Notes: generated from the letters alone by a model not told the origin. DNA of 6,122 nucleotides from Dichotomicrobium sp046543175 (GCA_046543175.1 JBKGZY010000164.1:1-6122), one strand, 5' to 3'. Positions 1 through 6,015 are shown, counted from the first letter of the stretch. Translations and numbers: made by a program.

Positions 1-20
1 GCATCCGCGCTGGCGACGGA

Positions 21-53
21 GCTCCCCAGCACGGCTCTGCCGCACTGGGGAGC
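21..53. repeat. Perfect 9-bp inverted repeat (hairpin)
   Basis: GCTCCCCAG (21-29) is exactly complementary to CTGGGGAGC (45-53), with a 15-base loop. No T-run follows on either strand, so it is not a textbook intrinsic terminator. It is the first of four palindromes within 254 bases of gene-free DNA. Whether it serves a gene to the left cannot be seen. Confidence 0.6.
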
Positions 54-79
54 GTAACGCTGGCGTCGCTCCCGCGTGT

Positions 80-102
80 CATCCCGTGCGCGCCGCGGGA
101 TG
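80..102. repeat. Inverted repeat CATCCCG...CGGGATG
   Basis: CATCCCG (80-86) pairs with CGGGATG (96-102) around a 9-base GC-rich loop. The preceding segment (68-80, GCTCCCGCGTGTC) resembles the segment that precedes the palindrome at the right end of the window (6047-6059, GCTCCCGCACGTC), suggesting the same family of composite intergenic repeat. Confidence 0.55.
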
Positions 103-149
103 TAATCCTGCGGCGCAGACACGGGATCGCTCTCGACTGGCACAACCCG

Positions 150-196
150 GTCCCGGGTCAGCAGCGCACCACTTCGTGCTGCGCAGCGCCCGGGAC
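150..196. repeat. Long palindrome GTCCCGGG...CCCGGGAC
   Basis: GTCCCGGG (150-157) and CCCGGGAC (189-196) form a perfect 8-bp outer stem. Inside it, GCAC (166-169) pairs with GTGC (176-179) around CACTTC, and the flanking GC-rich bases pair imperfectly, giving one long bulged hairpin. This architecture resembles REP-like intergenic palindromes of alphaproteobacteria. A smaller alternative hairpin, ACCCG (145-149) with CGGGT (154-158), competes with the outer stem. Confidence 0.6.
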
Positions 197-217
197 GACA
201 GCCGCGTGGCACCTGTG

Positions 218-254
218 GCTGGATTGCTTCGGCCCTGCGGGCCTCGCAATGACG
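218..254 (+). repeat. Dispersed intergenic palindrome, copy 1
   Basis: This copy begins GCTGGATTGCTTCGG and ends GCAATGACG. ATTGC (223-227) pairs with GCAAT (246-250), and GGCCC (231-235) with GGGCC (239-243), so it folds as a two-part hairpin. The 'CTGGATTGCTTCG...CGCAATGACG' form is a familiar dispersed repeat of alphaproteobacterial intergenic DNA. It starts 26 bases beyond the stop codon of the amidoligase gene, so it lies in that gene's 3' flank. A closely related copy in inverted orientation lies at 6056-6093. Confidence 0.75.
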
Positions 255-279
255 TGGTTCCGATTGATCGGGAAATACT

Positions 280-1308
280 CTAAATACTGCCCGGCCCCGG
301 CAGGCCCAGCAGATCCGCCACGCGCTCCGACCACCAACCCCTGAACAGCCGGCGCTCATGTTCGGCATACGCTTCGCAGACCATGCCGAGCTTGTCCGCG
401 TCGGCCGCGAGCCGCTCGACCTCGCACCAGCGGTTCCATTCCCGGGTGATCGTCCATTCCGCCACGCCGAAATTCGCATCCGGCAGCCGATAATGGAACG
501 TCGGCCGACCCTTGACCCGCGCATCTGTGATGCTTGCGCGCACGCGCGCCTCGTCCAGCCATGCGAACAGCGGCAGCATATCCAGTTCGCGATTCCGGGT
601 GGGGTTATGCATCAGGTAATCATCGATCAGCCCGGTCTGATCGGGCCAGTATGCCGGGGCCGCGACCATGCGCACATAGTTCCTTGGAAACGGGTCCGCG
701 AATGCGAACACCCGCCGCGTCATATCGACCGCGATCACCTCGCGCAGCCACGGCGACAGCAGCAGGTAGGCCTTGAGCACCGAGGTTATGTAATCGCTGC
801 TCTTCTGCGCGATGTCGGGGTTGAGCTGCGCGCCGAAGGCATAGAGCGGATTCTCGCGCGTTCCGGTCGCGCCGAGCCGGGTCAACTCGTCGATGGTCCG
901 GTCGAGCAAATGAAGATCGTCGAGCGGCATGGGCGGGCAGACGATCTCGCACGGGATGACGGAGGCAGCGATATCCCCGACGATCTCGCCGAGCGAGGTC
1001 TGAAACCAGCGCAGCCATTCATCGAGCTGACCCGCCAGCACCGGCGATCGCTCCGGCGACTCCAGCCGGTGGATATACTGCGAATCCAGTTCGACCTCGA
1101 AGTCGCCGTGGCTGGTGTTTTCAAGCTTGATGCGGTGCGGGGTCAGCGCCGTGATCTCGCCGCCGAAGATGTCCTGAACGCATTCCGCGGCCTGGCGCGG
1201 CGACACGGTGGCGAACTCGATCTCCACGCCGACCTTGCGCGGCTCGCCCAGCCAGTTTTGCGGAAACGGCGGCGCCACCGGGGTCATGTGCGGCTGGGAG
1301 GACGGCAT
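280..1308 (-). CDS. Amidoligase family protein (glutamine-synthetase-like COOH-NH2 ligase)
   Basis: This 342-residue cytoplasmic protein has no signal peptide or membrane segment. It resembles the bacterial amidoligase family (Amidoligase_2), whose members are predicted to form ATP-dependent amide bonds between a carboxylate and an amine, with glutamine-synthetase/GCS-like folds. Visible marks are the N-terminal strand KVGVEIEF (25-32, acidic pair E29/E31), GDFEVELD (68-75), PCEIVCPPM (119-127), FGAQLNPD (158-165), ADPFPRNY (204-211) and a C-terminal EWTITREWNRW block. The ATG at 1308 is chosen because a later in-frame ATG (codon 8) has no ribosome-binding sequence; the candidate GGATT before 1308 is itself weak. 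Relatives often sit beside a class-I glutamine amidotransferase-like or gamma-glutamyl hydrolase gene. None is in the window, and the DNA downstream is palindromic repeat. tRNA-Val lies 47 bases upstream on the same strand. Substrate and pathway are unknown; the family call is from memory of its motifs. Confidence 0.8.
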   Translation of the reverse strand: MPSSQPHMTPVAPPFPQNWLGEPRKVGVEIEFATVSPRQAAECVQDIFGGEITALTPHRIKLENTSHGDFEVELDSQYIHRLESPERSPVLAGQLDEWLRWFQTSLGEIVGDIAASVIPCEIVCPPMPLDDLHLLDRTIDELTRLGATGTRENPLYAFGAQLNPDIAQKSSDYITSVLKAYLLLSPWLREVIAVDMTRRVFAFADPFPRNYVRMVAAPAYWPDQTGLIDDYLMHNPTRNRELDMLPLFAWLDEARVRASITDARVKGRPTFHYRLPDANFGVAEWTITREWNRWCEVERLAADADKLGMVCEAYAEHERRLFRGWWSERVADLLGLPGPGSI

Positions 1309-1355
1309 CGCAGTAATCCGATGGCGGCGCGAACTGTGGCGGCCGGGGCAGCGGA

Positions 1356-1430
1356 TGGTGGGCGCGACTGGGATTGAACCAGTGACCTTTCCGGTGTGAA
1401 CGGAACGCTCTCCCGCTGAGCTACGCGCCC
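1356..1430 (-). tRNA. tRNA-Val (anticodon CAC)
   Basis: Read on the minus strand, a complete cloverleaf is visible. The acceptor stem is GGGCGCG/CGCGCCC, the D-stem GCTC/GAGC, the anticodon stem TTCCG/CGGAA with loop TTCACAC (anticodon CAC, reading GUG), and the T-stem ACTGG/CCAGT with loop TTCAATC. All stems pair perfectly. The discriminator is A, followed by a genome-encoded CCA (1358-1356). A promoter-like pair lies upstream at 1481-1510. No terminator is seen between the tRNA and the amidoligase start codon 47 bases downstream. Confidence 0.97.
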
Positions 1431-1432
1431 TC

Positions 1433-1510
1433 TTGACCGGGATTTCAATGCGCGTTGCCGTCTGGCCCGCGCCTCGCGTGTATCTAGTGCCGGAAATCGC
1501 GGCCGGTCAA
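1433..1510. repeat. Interrupted inverted repeat flanking the tRNA leader
   Basis: TTGACCGG (1433-1440) plus GATTTC (1441-1446) is matched in inverted orientation by GAAATC (1493-1498) and CCGGTCAA (1503-1510). Fourteen bases pair, with a 4-base bulge (1499-1502) on one side and 46 bases between the arms. The right arm contains the presumed -35 box of the tRNA promoter; the left arm ends three bases from the tRNA 5' end. The arms are exact by reading; any function is unknown. Confidence 0.5.
1481..1510 (-). promoter_or_regulatory. Probable promoter of tRNA-Val
   Basis: On the minus strand TTGACC (1510-1505) is a five-of-six match to the sigma-70 -35 box, followed after 18 bases by TAGATA (1486-1481) as a weaker -10. 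The stretch after the -10 is GC-rich (GCGAGGCGCGGGCC), as is usual for stringently controlled stable-RNA promoters. Transcription would start near 1474, about 43 bases before the mature tRNA. The position, just after the phosphatase gene ends and just before the tRNA, fits. Confidence 0.5.
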
Positions 1511-1533
1511 CCCTTTCACGACACCCCAGGCGC

Positions 1534-2256
1534 TCATGCGTCCGCCGAGCGCGACTCCTTCGCTTCGAGCAGCGCGGCCACCGTTTCCGGCAGTTCGGCC
1601 AGGCTATCGATGATGCGATCCGGCGCGAGGCTCTCGACCGGCTCCTCGGCATAGCCGTGCTTGACCGCGATGCTCGGAATGCCCGCCGCCCGCGCGGCCT
1701 CCATATCCGGCGCGCTGTCGCCGACCATCACCGCGCGCGCCGCATCGCCGCCGCACCGCGCGATGGTGGTCAGCACGTGATCCGGATGCGGCTTGCGGAC
1801 CTCCAGGCTGTCCGCGCCCAGCACCGCGCCGAAATATCCGTCCAGTTGCAGCGTTTCCAGAAGCAGCACGGCGTTCGCGTGACGCTTGTTCGTGCACACG
1901 CCCATGTTGCAGCGCGCCGCGGCAAAATGGTCCAGTGCGGCGACGAGGCCGGGGAACGGATGGCTTTCCTCTGCGATATTGGCAATGTAATACTGCGTGA
2001 ACATGTTCAGGAGCGGGTCCATCTCGACGCGGTCGGGCGGATGCCCCGCCGCATGGAGCGCGGCGGTTATCATCGCGCGGGCGCCGCCGCCGACCGCCGG
2101 CACGATGATCTGCGGTGAAGCAGGCGGCAGGCCGGACTGGACCATGACATGATTGGTGGCCCGCACGAGATCGGGCGCGGTGTGGATCATGGTGCCGTCG
2201 AGGTCGAAGACGACCGTCGCGCCGGCAAGTCCGCTCGTGCTTGGATGGATGTCCAT
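1534..2256 (-). CDS. gph: Phosphoglycolate phosphatase-like HAD hydrolase
   Basis: This 240-residue soluble hydrolase belongs to HAD subfamily IA. It probably dephosphorylates 2-phosphoglycolate, which arises from oxidative DNA damage repair or from Rubisco oxygenation, to glycolate. Motif I is DLDGT with nucleophile D18 and acid/base D20. A helical cap follows (about residues 27-100). Motif II is CTN with T122, motif III KPHPD with K155, and motif IV GDSAPD with metal-binding D180 and D184. Length fits Gph. The start at 2256 is the first ATG and is preceded by a modest AAGAG. The residue that is usually Asp after DGTLV is His25 here (DGTMIHT). The gene is divergent from gabD and ends 24 bases before the tRNA promoter. 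Neighbouring rpiA and gor support a Gph call, because these genes are often grouped in alphaproteobacteria. Another small HAD phosphatase specificity remains possible. Confidence 0.85.
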   Translation of the reverse strand: MDIHPSTSGLAGATVVFDLDGTMIHTAPDLVRATNHVMVQSGLPPASPQIIVPAVGGGARAMITAALHAAGHPPDRVEMDPLLNMFTQYYIANIAEESHPFPGLVAALDHFAAARCNMGVCTNKRHANAVLLLETLQLDGYFGAVLGADSLEVRKPHPDHVLTTIARCGGDAARAVMVGDSAPDMEAARAAGIPSIAVKHGYAEEPVESLAPDRIIDSLAELPETVAALLEAKESRSADA

Positions 2257-2270
2257 AGGGTAACTCTTGC

Positions 2271-2285
2271 GCCCGTTTATCGGGC
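2271..2285. repeat. Small hairpin in the gph leader
   Basis: GCCCG (2271-2275) pairs exactly with CGGGC (2281-2285) around an AT-only loop TTTAT. It ends 15 bases upstream of the gph start codon, so in the mRNA it would sit next to the ribosome-binding region. It may affect translation, but five base pairs can arise by chance in such DNA. Confidence 0.3.
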
Positions 2286-2334
2286 CATGTCTTGAGGTAG
2301 TAGCAGAGTTCGCAGCCGAAAACCGCCCCCGAAG

Positions 2335-2362
2335 GATATAGGCGCCGGCCCCCGCATACCAA
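2335..2362 (-). promoter_or_regulatory. Candidate promoter for gph
   Basis: On the minus strand TTGGTA (2362-2357) and TATATC (2340-2335) are separated by 16 bases, a partial match to a sigma-70 promoter (four of six at each box). It would give a leader of about 70 bases before the gph start. The match is modest in GC-rich DNA and rests on sequence alone. No comparable pair was found for the rightward operon. Confidence 0.35.
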
Positions 2363-2410
2363 GCGCGATCCGGGAGCCTGTGGTCGCGCGGTCTCTCGGG
2401 GGCAAACGAC

Positions 2411-2416
2411 AGGAGG
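2411..2416 (+). promoter_or_regulatory. Shine-Dalgarno that sets the gabD start
   Basis: AGGAGG is a perfect Shine-Dalgarno. An in-frame ATG at 2417 touches it directly and would have no spacer. The next in-frame ATG at 2423 has a 6-base spacer and is therefore the likelier start, shortening the protein by two residues. Confidence 0.8.
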
Positions 2417-2422
2417 ATGAAA

Positions 2423-3880
2423 ATGGATCAGATCGCACAAAGCCTGGTGCGCCAGCAGTGCTACGTCAACGGCAAGTGGATCGGCGAGCCCGCGGTGCCC
2501 GTGACCGACCCGGCCACCGGCGACGAACTGGCGCGCGTGCCGAATTTCGGCGCGGCGGAAACCTCGGCGGCCATCGACGCCGCCAATGCCGCTTTCCCGG
2601 CCTGGCGTGACATGCTCGCCAAGGAGCGCGGCGCGGTGCTGCGCCGCTGGTTCGACCTCGTGCAGTCGCACGCGGAGGAACTGGCGCACCTGATGAGCGC
2701 GGAACAGGGCAAGCCGCTGGCCGAGGCGCGCGGCGAGGTCGCCTATGGCGCCTCGTTCATCGAGTATTTCGCGGAAGAAGCCAAGCGCGTCTATGGCGAA
2801 ACCATTCCGAGCCCGCGCAAGGATGCCCGCATTCTCGTCATCAAGCAGCCGCTGGGCGTTGTCGCGGCGATCACGCCGTGGAACTTCCCGCTGGCGATGA
2901 TCACCCGCAAGGTCGCCCCGGCGATGGCCGTGGGCTGCACGGTCGTGTGCAAGCCCGCCCCGGACACGCCGCTGACCGCGCTGGCGCTGGCGCAGCTTGC
3001 TGCCGAAGCGGGCGTGCCGGCAGGCGTGCTCAACATGGTGACGAGCGACACCGCGGGCGCGGCCGAGATCGGCAATGAAATGACCTCGAACCCGCTGGTG
3101 CGCGGCATCGGCTTCACCGGCTCCACGCGCGTCGGCAAGCTGCTGATGGAGCAGTCGGCGGGCACGGTGAAGAAGGTCTCGCTGGAGCTGGGCGGCAACG
3201 CGCCGTTCATCGTGTTCGACGATGCCGATCTGGACCGCGCGGTCCAGGGAGCCATCGCCTCGAAATACCGCAACACCGGCCAGACCTGCGTCTGCGCCAA
3301 CCGCATCCTCGTGCAGGACGGCGTCTACGACGCCTTCGCGGAAAAGCTGGCCGAAAAGGTCCGCGCCATGAAGGTGGGCCGCGCCACCGAAGCCGATGTC
3401 ATGCAGGGACCGCTCATCAACGAGCAGGCGCTGCAAAAGGTCGAGGCGCATGTGGCCGACGCCGTGGAGAAGGGCGCGAAGGTGCTCACCGGCGGCAAGC
3501 GTCACACGCTGGGCCGCACCTTCTACGAGCCGACGATCCTGACGGATGTCACCAGCGATATGAGGCTCGCCGGCGAGGAAACCTTCGGGCCCGTGGCGCC
3601 GCTGTTCCGCTTCCGGACCGAGGAAGAGGCGATCGCCACGGCGAACGACACGCCGTCCGGCCTCGCGTCGTACTTCTACACCCAGGATCTTGGCCGCGCC
3701 TGGCGCGTGTCGGAAGGGCTGGAATTCGGGATGGTCGGCGTCAACGAAGGCGTCATTTCCACCGAGCTCGCCCCGTTCGGCGGGGTCAAGGAGTCGGGTC
3801 TCGGCCGCGAAGGTTCCCATCACGGCATCGATGAATTCGTCGAGATGAAATACATCATGATGTCCGGGCTCGGGCAATGA
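2423..3880 (+). CDS. gabD: Succinate-semialdehyde dehydrogenase (NAD(P)+)
   Basis: This cytoplasmic enzyme oxidises succinic semialdehyde to succinate, the last step of GABA and putrescine breakdown, feeding the TCA cycle. The 485-residue length is close to E. coli GabD (482), and the sequence follows GabD throughout. Visible are PWNFP with N154, the coenzyme-site lysine K177, FTGS (231-234), ELGGN with general base E255, GQTCVCANR with catalytic C289 and a second cysteine C291, and ETFGP with E386. E255 and C289 fall at the E. coli positions. Three residues after K177, where NADP-preferring GabD has Ser and NAD enzymes often Glu, there is Pro180 followed by Asp181, so coenzyme preference is open. 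Glutarate-semialdehyde dehydrogenase is the main alternative. The gene opens an apparent operon with rpiA (ATGA overlap) and gor. No gabT transaminase is in the window. Confidence 0.93.
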   Translation: MDQIAQSLVRQQCYVNGKWIGEPAVPVTDPATGDELARVPNFGAAETSAAIDAANAAFPAWRDMLAKERGAVLRRWFDLVQSHAEELAHLMSAEQGKPLAEARGEVAYGASFIEYFAEEAKRVYGETIPSPRKDARILVIKQPLGVVAAITPWNFPLAMITRKVAPAMAVGCTVVCKPAPDTPLTALALAQLAAEAGVPAGVLNMVTSDTAGAAEIGNEMTSNPLVRGIGFTGSTRVGKLLMEQSAGTVKKVSLELGGNAPFIVFDDADLDRAVQGAIASKYRNTGQTCVCANRILVQDGVYDAFAEKLAEKVRAMKVGRATEADVMQGPLINEQALQKVEAHVADAVEKGAKVLTGGKRHTLGRTFYEPTILTDVTSDMRLAGEETFGPVAPLFRFRTEEEAIATANDTPSGLASYFYTQDLGRAWRVSEGLEFGMVGVNEGVISTELAPFGGVKESGLGREGSHHGIDEFVEMKYIMMSGLGQ

Positions 3881-4620
3881 CGGCAACCTCCGGCGAGGGC
3901 GATGGCGACGCCCGCAAGCGGCTGGTCGCCCGGCACGCCCTGGAACTGGTCGAGCCCGGCATGAAGCTCGGACTGGGCACCGGCTCCACGGCGGCCGCGT
4001 TCATCGACGCGCTCGGCGAACGGGTGCGCGAGGGGCTGGATGTCCGCTGCGTGGCGACGTCAGGCGCGACGCAGGCGCAGGCCGAACGGCTCGGAATTCC
4101 GCTGAGCGACCTCGATACGCTGGGCGAGCTTGACCTGACCGTGGACGGCGCGGACGAGATCGACGGCGAGCTGCGCCTCATCAAGGGCGGCGGCGGCGCG
4201 CTTCTGCGCGAAAAGATCGTGGCGATGGCCTCACGGCGCCTCGTGATCGTGGCCGACGACAGCAAGCTGGTGGACCGGCTCGGCGCGTTCCCCCTGCCCA
4301 TCGAGGTCGAGCCGTTCGGCGCGCAATTCACGCTGACGATGATCGGCATCGTCGGCCGCGAGGCCGGCTGTCACGGCGAAGTGACCCTGCGCGGTGGTCC
4401 TGACGGGGTGTTCCGCACCGATGGCGGCCATTACATCGCCGATTGCGCGTTCGGCGCGATCCCGGACCCGGCATTGCTCGGCGACATGCTGGCGATTATC
4501 CCCGGCGTGATCGAGCACGGGCTGTTCATGGGGATCGCGGATGCCGCGCTGGTGGCCGGGCCGGAGGGCGTCAGCGTGATCGAGGCGCCGGACAGGGACG
4601 ATGCGCAGACACCCGGGTAA
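3877..4620 (+). CDS. rpiA: Ribose-5-phosphate isomerase A
   Basis: RpiA interconverts ribulose-5-phosphate and ribose-5-phosphate in the non-oxidative pentose phosphate pathway, supplying ribose for nucleotides. The 247-residue protein shows the phosphate-binding GLGTGST (32-38), the catalytic block VDGADEID (D90, D93), IKGGGGALLREK (K103, catalytic base E112) and DDSK with K130. All lie nine residues later than in E. coli RpiA (D81, D84, K94, E103, K121), so the core is intact and the difference is an N-terminal extension rich in Gly, Glu and Asp (residues 4-11). The start overlaps the gabD stop as ATGA. No good Shine-Dalgarno precedes it and the next in-frame ATG is codon 29, inside the conserved core. 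Translation is therefore probably coupled to gabD. gor follows after 12 bases. Confidence 0.95.
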   Translation: MTATSGEGDGDARKRLVARHALELVEPGMKLGLGTGSTAAAFIDALGERVREGLDVRCVATSGATQAQAERLGIPLSDLDTLGELDLTVDGADEIDGELRLIKGGGGALLREKIVAMASRRLVIVADDSKLVDRLGAFPLPIEVEPFGAQFTLTMIGIVGREAGCHGEVTLRGGPDGVFRTDGGHYIADCAFGAIPDPALLGDMLAIIPGVIEHGLFMGIADAALVAGPEGVSVIEAPDRDDAQTPG

Positions 4621-4628
4621 AGGTGAGG
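4621..4628 (+). promoter_or_regulatory. Ribosome-binding site of gor
   Basis: AGGTGAGG lies in the 12-base gap between the rpiA stop and the gor ATG at 4633. It gives gor its own initiation signal, unlike rpiA, which appears to rely on coupling. Confidence 0.65.
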
Positions 4629-4632
4629 CGGG

Positions 4633-6015
4633 ATGAGCGAATACGACTACGACCTGTTCGTCATCGGCGCGGGCTCGGGCGGCGTCCGCGCGGCCCGGCT
4701 GGCGGCGCAACTCGGCAAGCGCGTCGGCATCGCGGAGGAAGACCGCGTGGGCGGCACCTGCGTGATCCGCGGCTGCGTGCCGAAAAAGCTGCTGGTCTAT
4801 GCCGGCCAGTTCGGCAAGGCGATCGAGGATGCCGCCGGGTTCGGCTGGAGCGTCGAAGGCAAGAGCTTCGACTGGCCGACGCTGATCGCCAACAAGGACC
4901 GCGAGATCGACCGGCTCAACGCGGCCTATATCCGCAATCTCGAACGGGCGGGGGCCGAACTGTTCCACAGCCGCGCGGAAATGACCGGCCCGCACACCAT
5001 CCGCCTCGCCGGGGATGGCCGCGAGGTCACCGCCGGGACGGTCCTGATCGCCACGGGCGGGCGGCCCTTCGTGCCGGACGTGCCCGGCAAGGAACACGCC
5101 ATCACCTCCGACGAGGCGTTCCATCTCGATCACCTGCCCGGGCGCATCGTGATCGTCGGCGGCGGCTATATCGGCATCGAGTTCGCCGGCATCTTCAACG
5201 CGCTGGGCAGCAAGGTGACGCTGGTCTATCGCGGCGAGCAGATCCTGCGCGGCTTCGATGACGATCTGCGCACCGGCATCATGGAGCAGATGCGCAAGAA
5301 CGGCATCGAACTGTGCCTGTGCGCCGACGTCGAGGACATCCGGCCGACCGGCGGCGGCCTGCGCGCGACCTGCTCCGGCGGGGCGGTCTACGACGCCGAC
5401 GTGGTGATGTTCGCCACCGGCCGCGTGCCCAACACCGAAGGTGTGGGCCTGGAGGAGCTGGGTGTCGAGCTTGGCTGGAACGGCCATGTCATCGTGGACG
5501 AATATTCCCGCTCATCCGTTCCGCACATCTATGCCGTCGGCGACGTCACGCACCGCATCGCGCTCACCCCCGTGGCCATCGACGAGGGCGCGCGCTTCGT
5601 CGAGACGGTGTTCAAGGACAACCCGACCCCGGTCGATCACGACTACATCCCCACCGCCGTATTCTCCCAGCCGGAACTCGGGACGGTGGGGCTGACCGAG
5701 GCGCAGGCGCGCGAGCGCGAGACCGGCATCGACATCTACAAGGCGCGGTTCCGGCCCATGAAGCACACGCTGTCGGGGCGTGACGAGCAGATGCTGATGA
5801 AGCTGATCGTCGACCGGGTGTCCGACGTGGTGCTCGGCGTGCATATCCTCGGCCCGGACGCCGCGGAAATGGCGCAGATCGCGGCGATCCCGCTGCGCAT
5901 GGGCGCGACCAAGGCCGATTTCGACGCGACGATGGCGCTGCATCCTACCGCCGCGGAGGAACTCGTCACCATGCATGAGACATGGCAGCCGCCGGCGGCG
6001 CAGGCGGCGGAATAG
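4633..6015 (+). CDS. gor: Glutathione-disulfide reductase
   Basis: This FAD-dependent enzyme reduces oxidised glutathione (GSSG) to GSH using NADPH, maintaining the cytoplasmic thiol pool. The 460 residues carry, in order, the FAD-binding GAGSGG (12-17), the redox-active disulfide in GGTCVIRGCVPKK (C43 and C48), the NADPH Rossmann motif GGGYIG (176-181) with R200 and R206 at the positions that bind the NADPH 2'-phosphate in glutathione reductases, the ATGR and GDVT motifs near the second FAD-binding segment, and C-terminal HPTAAEE with active-site H437 and E442. These separate it from lipoamide dehydrogenase and mercuric reductase. The 'CVIRGCVPKK' form is typical of alphaproteobacterial and plant enzymes. 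It is the last gene of the gabD-rpiA-gor run. No clear intrinsic terminator follows; a dispersed palindrome begins 41 bases after the stop. Confidence 0.96.
   Translation: MSEYDYDLFVIGAGSGGVRAARLAAQLGKRVGIAEEDRVGGTCVIRGCVPKKLLVYAGQFGKAIEDAAGFGWSVEGKSFDWPTLIANKDREIDRLNAAYIRNLERAGAELFHSRAEMTGPHTIRLAGDGREVTAGTVLIATGGRPFVPDVPGKEHAITSDEAFHLDHLPGRIVIVGGGYIGIEFAGIFNALGSKVTLVYRGEQILRGFDDDLRTGIMEQMRKNGIELCLCADVEDIRPTGGGLRATCSGGAVYDADVVMFATGRVPNTEGVGLEELGVELGWNGHVIVDEYSRSSVPHIYAVGDVTHRIALTPVAIDEGARFVETVFKDNPTPVDHDYIPTAVFSQPELGTVGLTEAQARERETGIDIYKARFRPMKHTLSGRDEQMLMKLIVDRVSDVVLGVHILGPDAAEMAQIAAIPLRMGATKADFDATMALHPTAAEELVTMHETWQPPAAQAAE

Noticed and set aside
86..283. A 65-codon plus-strand frame in the left repeat region
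   Set aside because: It is made almost wholly of palindromic repeat sequence, has no ribosome-binding site and no recognisable motif.
358..1377. A 339-codon plus-strand open frame opposite the amidoligase gene
   Set aside because: Arg/His-rich shadow composition, without family motifs; it runs into the tRNA gene.
1208..1399. Short plus-strand frame ending in GATGIEPVTF
   Set aside because: This peptide is a known annotation artefact of reading a tRNA gene antisense; the bases are the tRNA-Val T-arm and acceptor.
1284..1652. Minus-strand frame containing VAQRESVPFTPERSLVQSQSRP
   Set aside because: This is the sense translation of the tRNA-Val gene itself, another common artefact.
2257..2416. 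A promoter for the gabD-rpiA-gor operon (for example TTGAGG at 2292 or GATATA at 2335 on the plus strand)
   Set aside because: No pair of boxes with acceptable match and 16-18-base spacing was found in this direction. The promoter must be there or nearby but I cannot place it.
1604..3886. A 760-codon open frame on the minus strand antisense to gabD and running into gph
   Set aside because: It is the high-GC mirror of gabD: the protein is rich in Arg, His, Ala and Gly with no recognisable domain, while gabD and gph on this DNA have complete catalytic motifs.
4231..5487. A 418-codon minus-strand open frame antisense to rpiA and gor
   Set aside because: Low-complexity Ala/Asp/His/Arg composition, no motif, and fully covered by two clear genes on the other strand.
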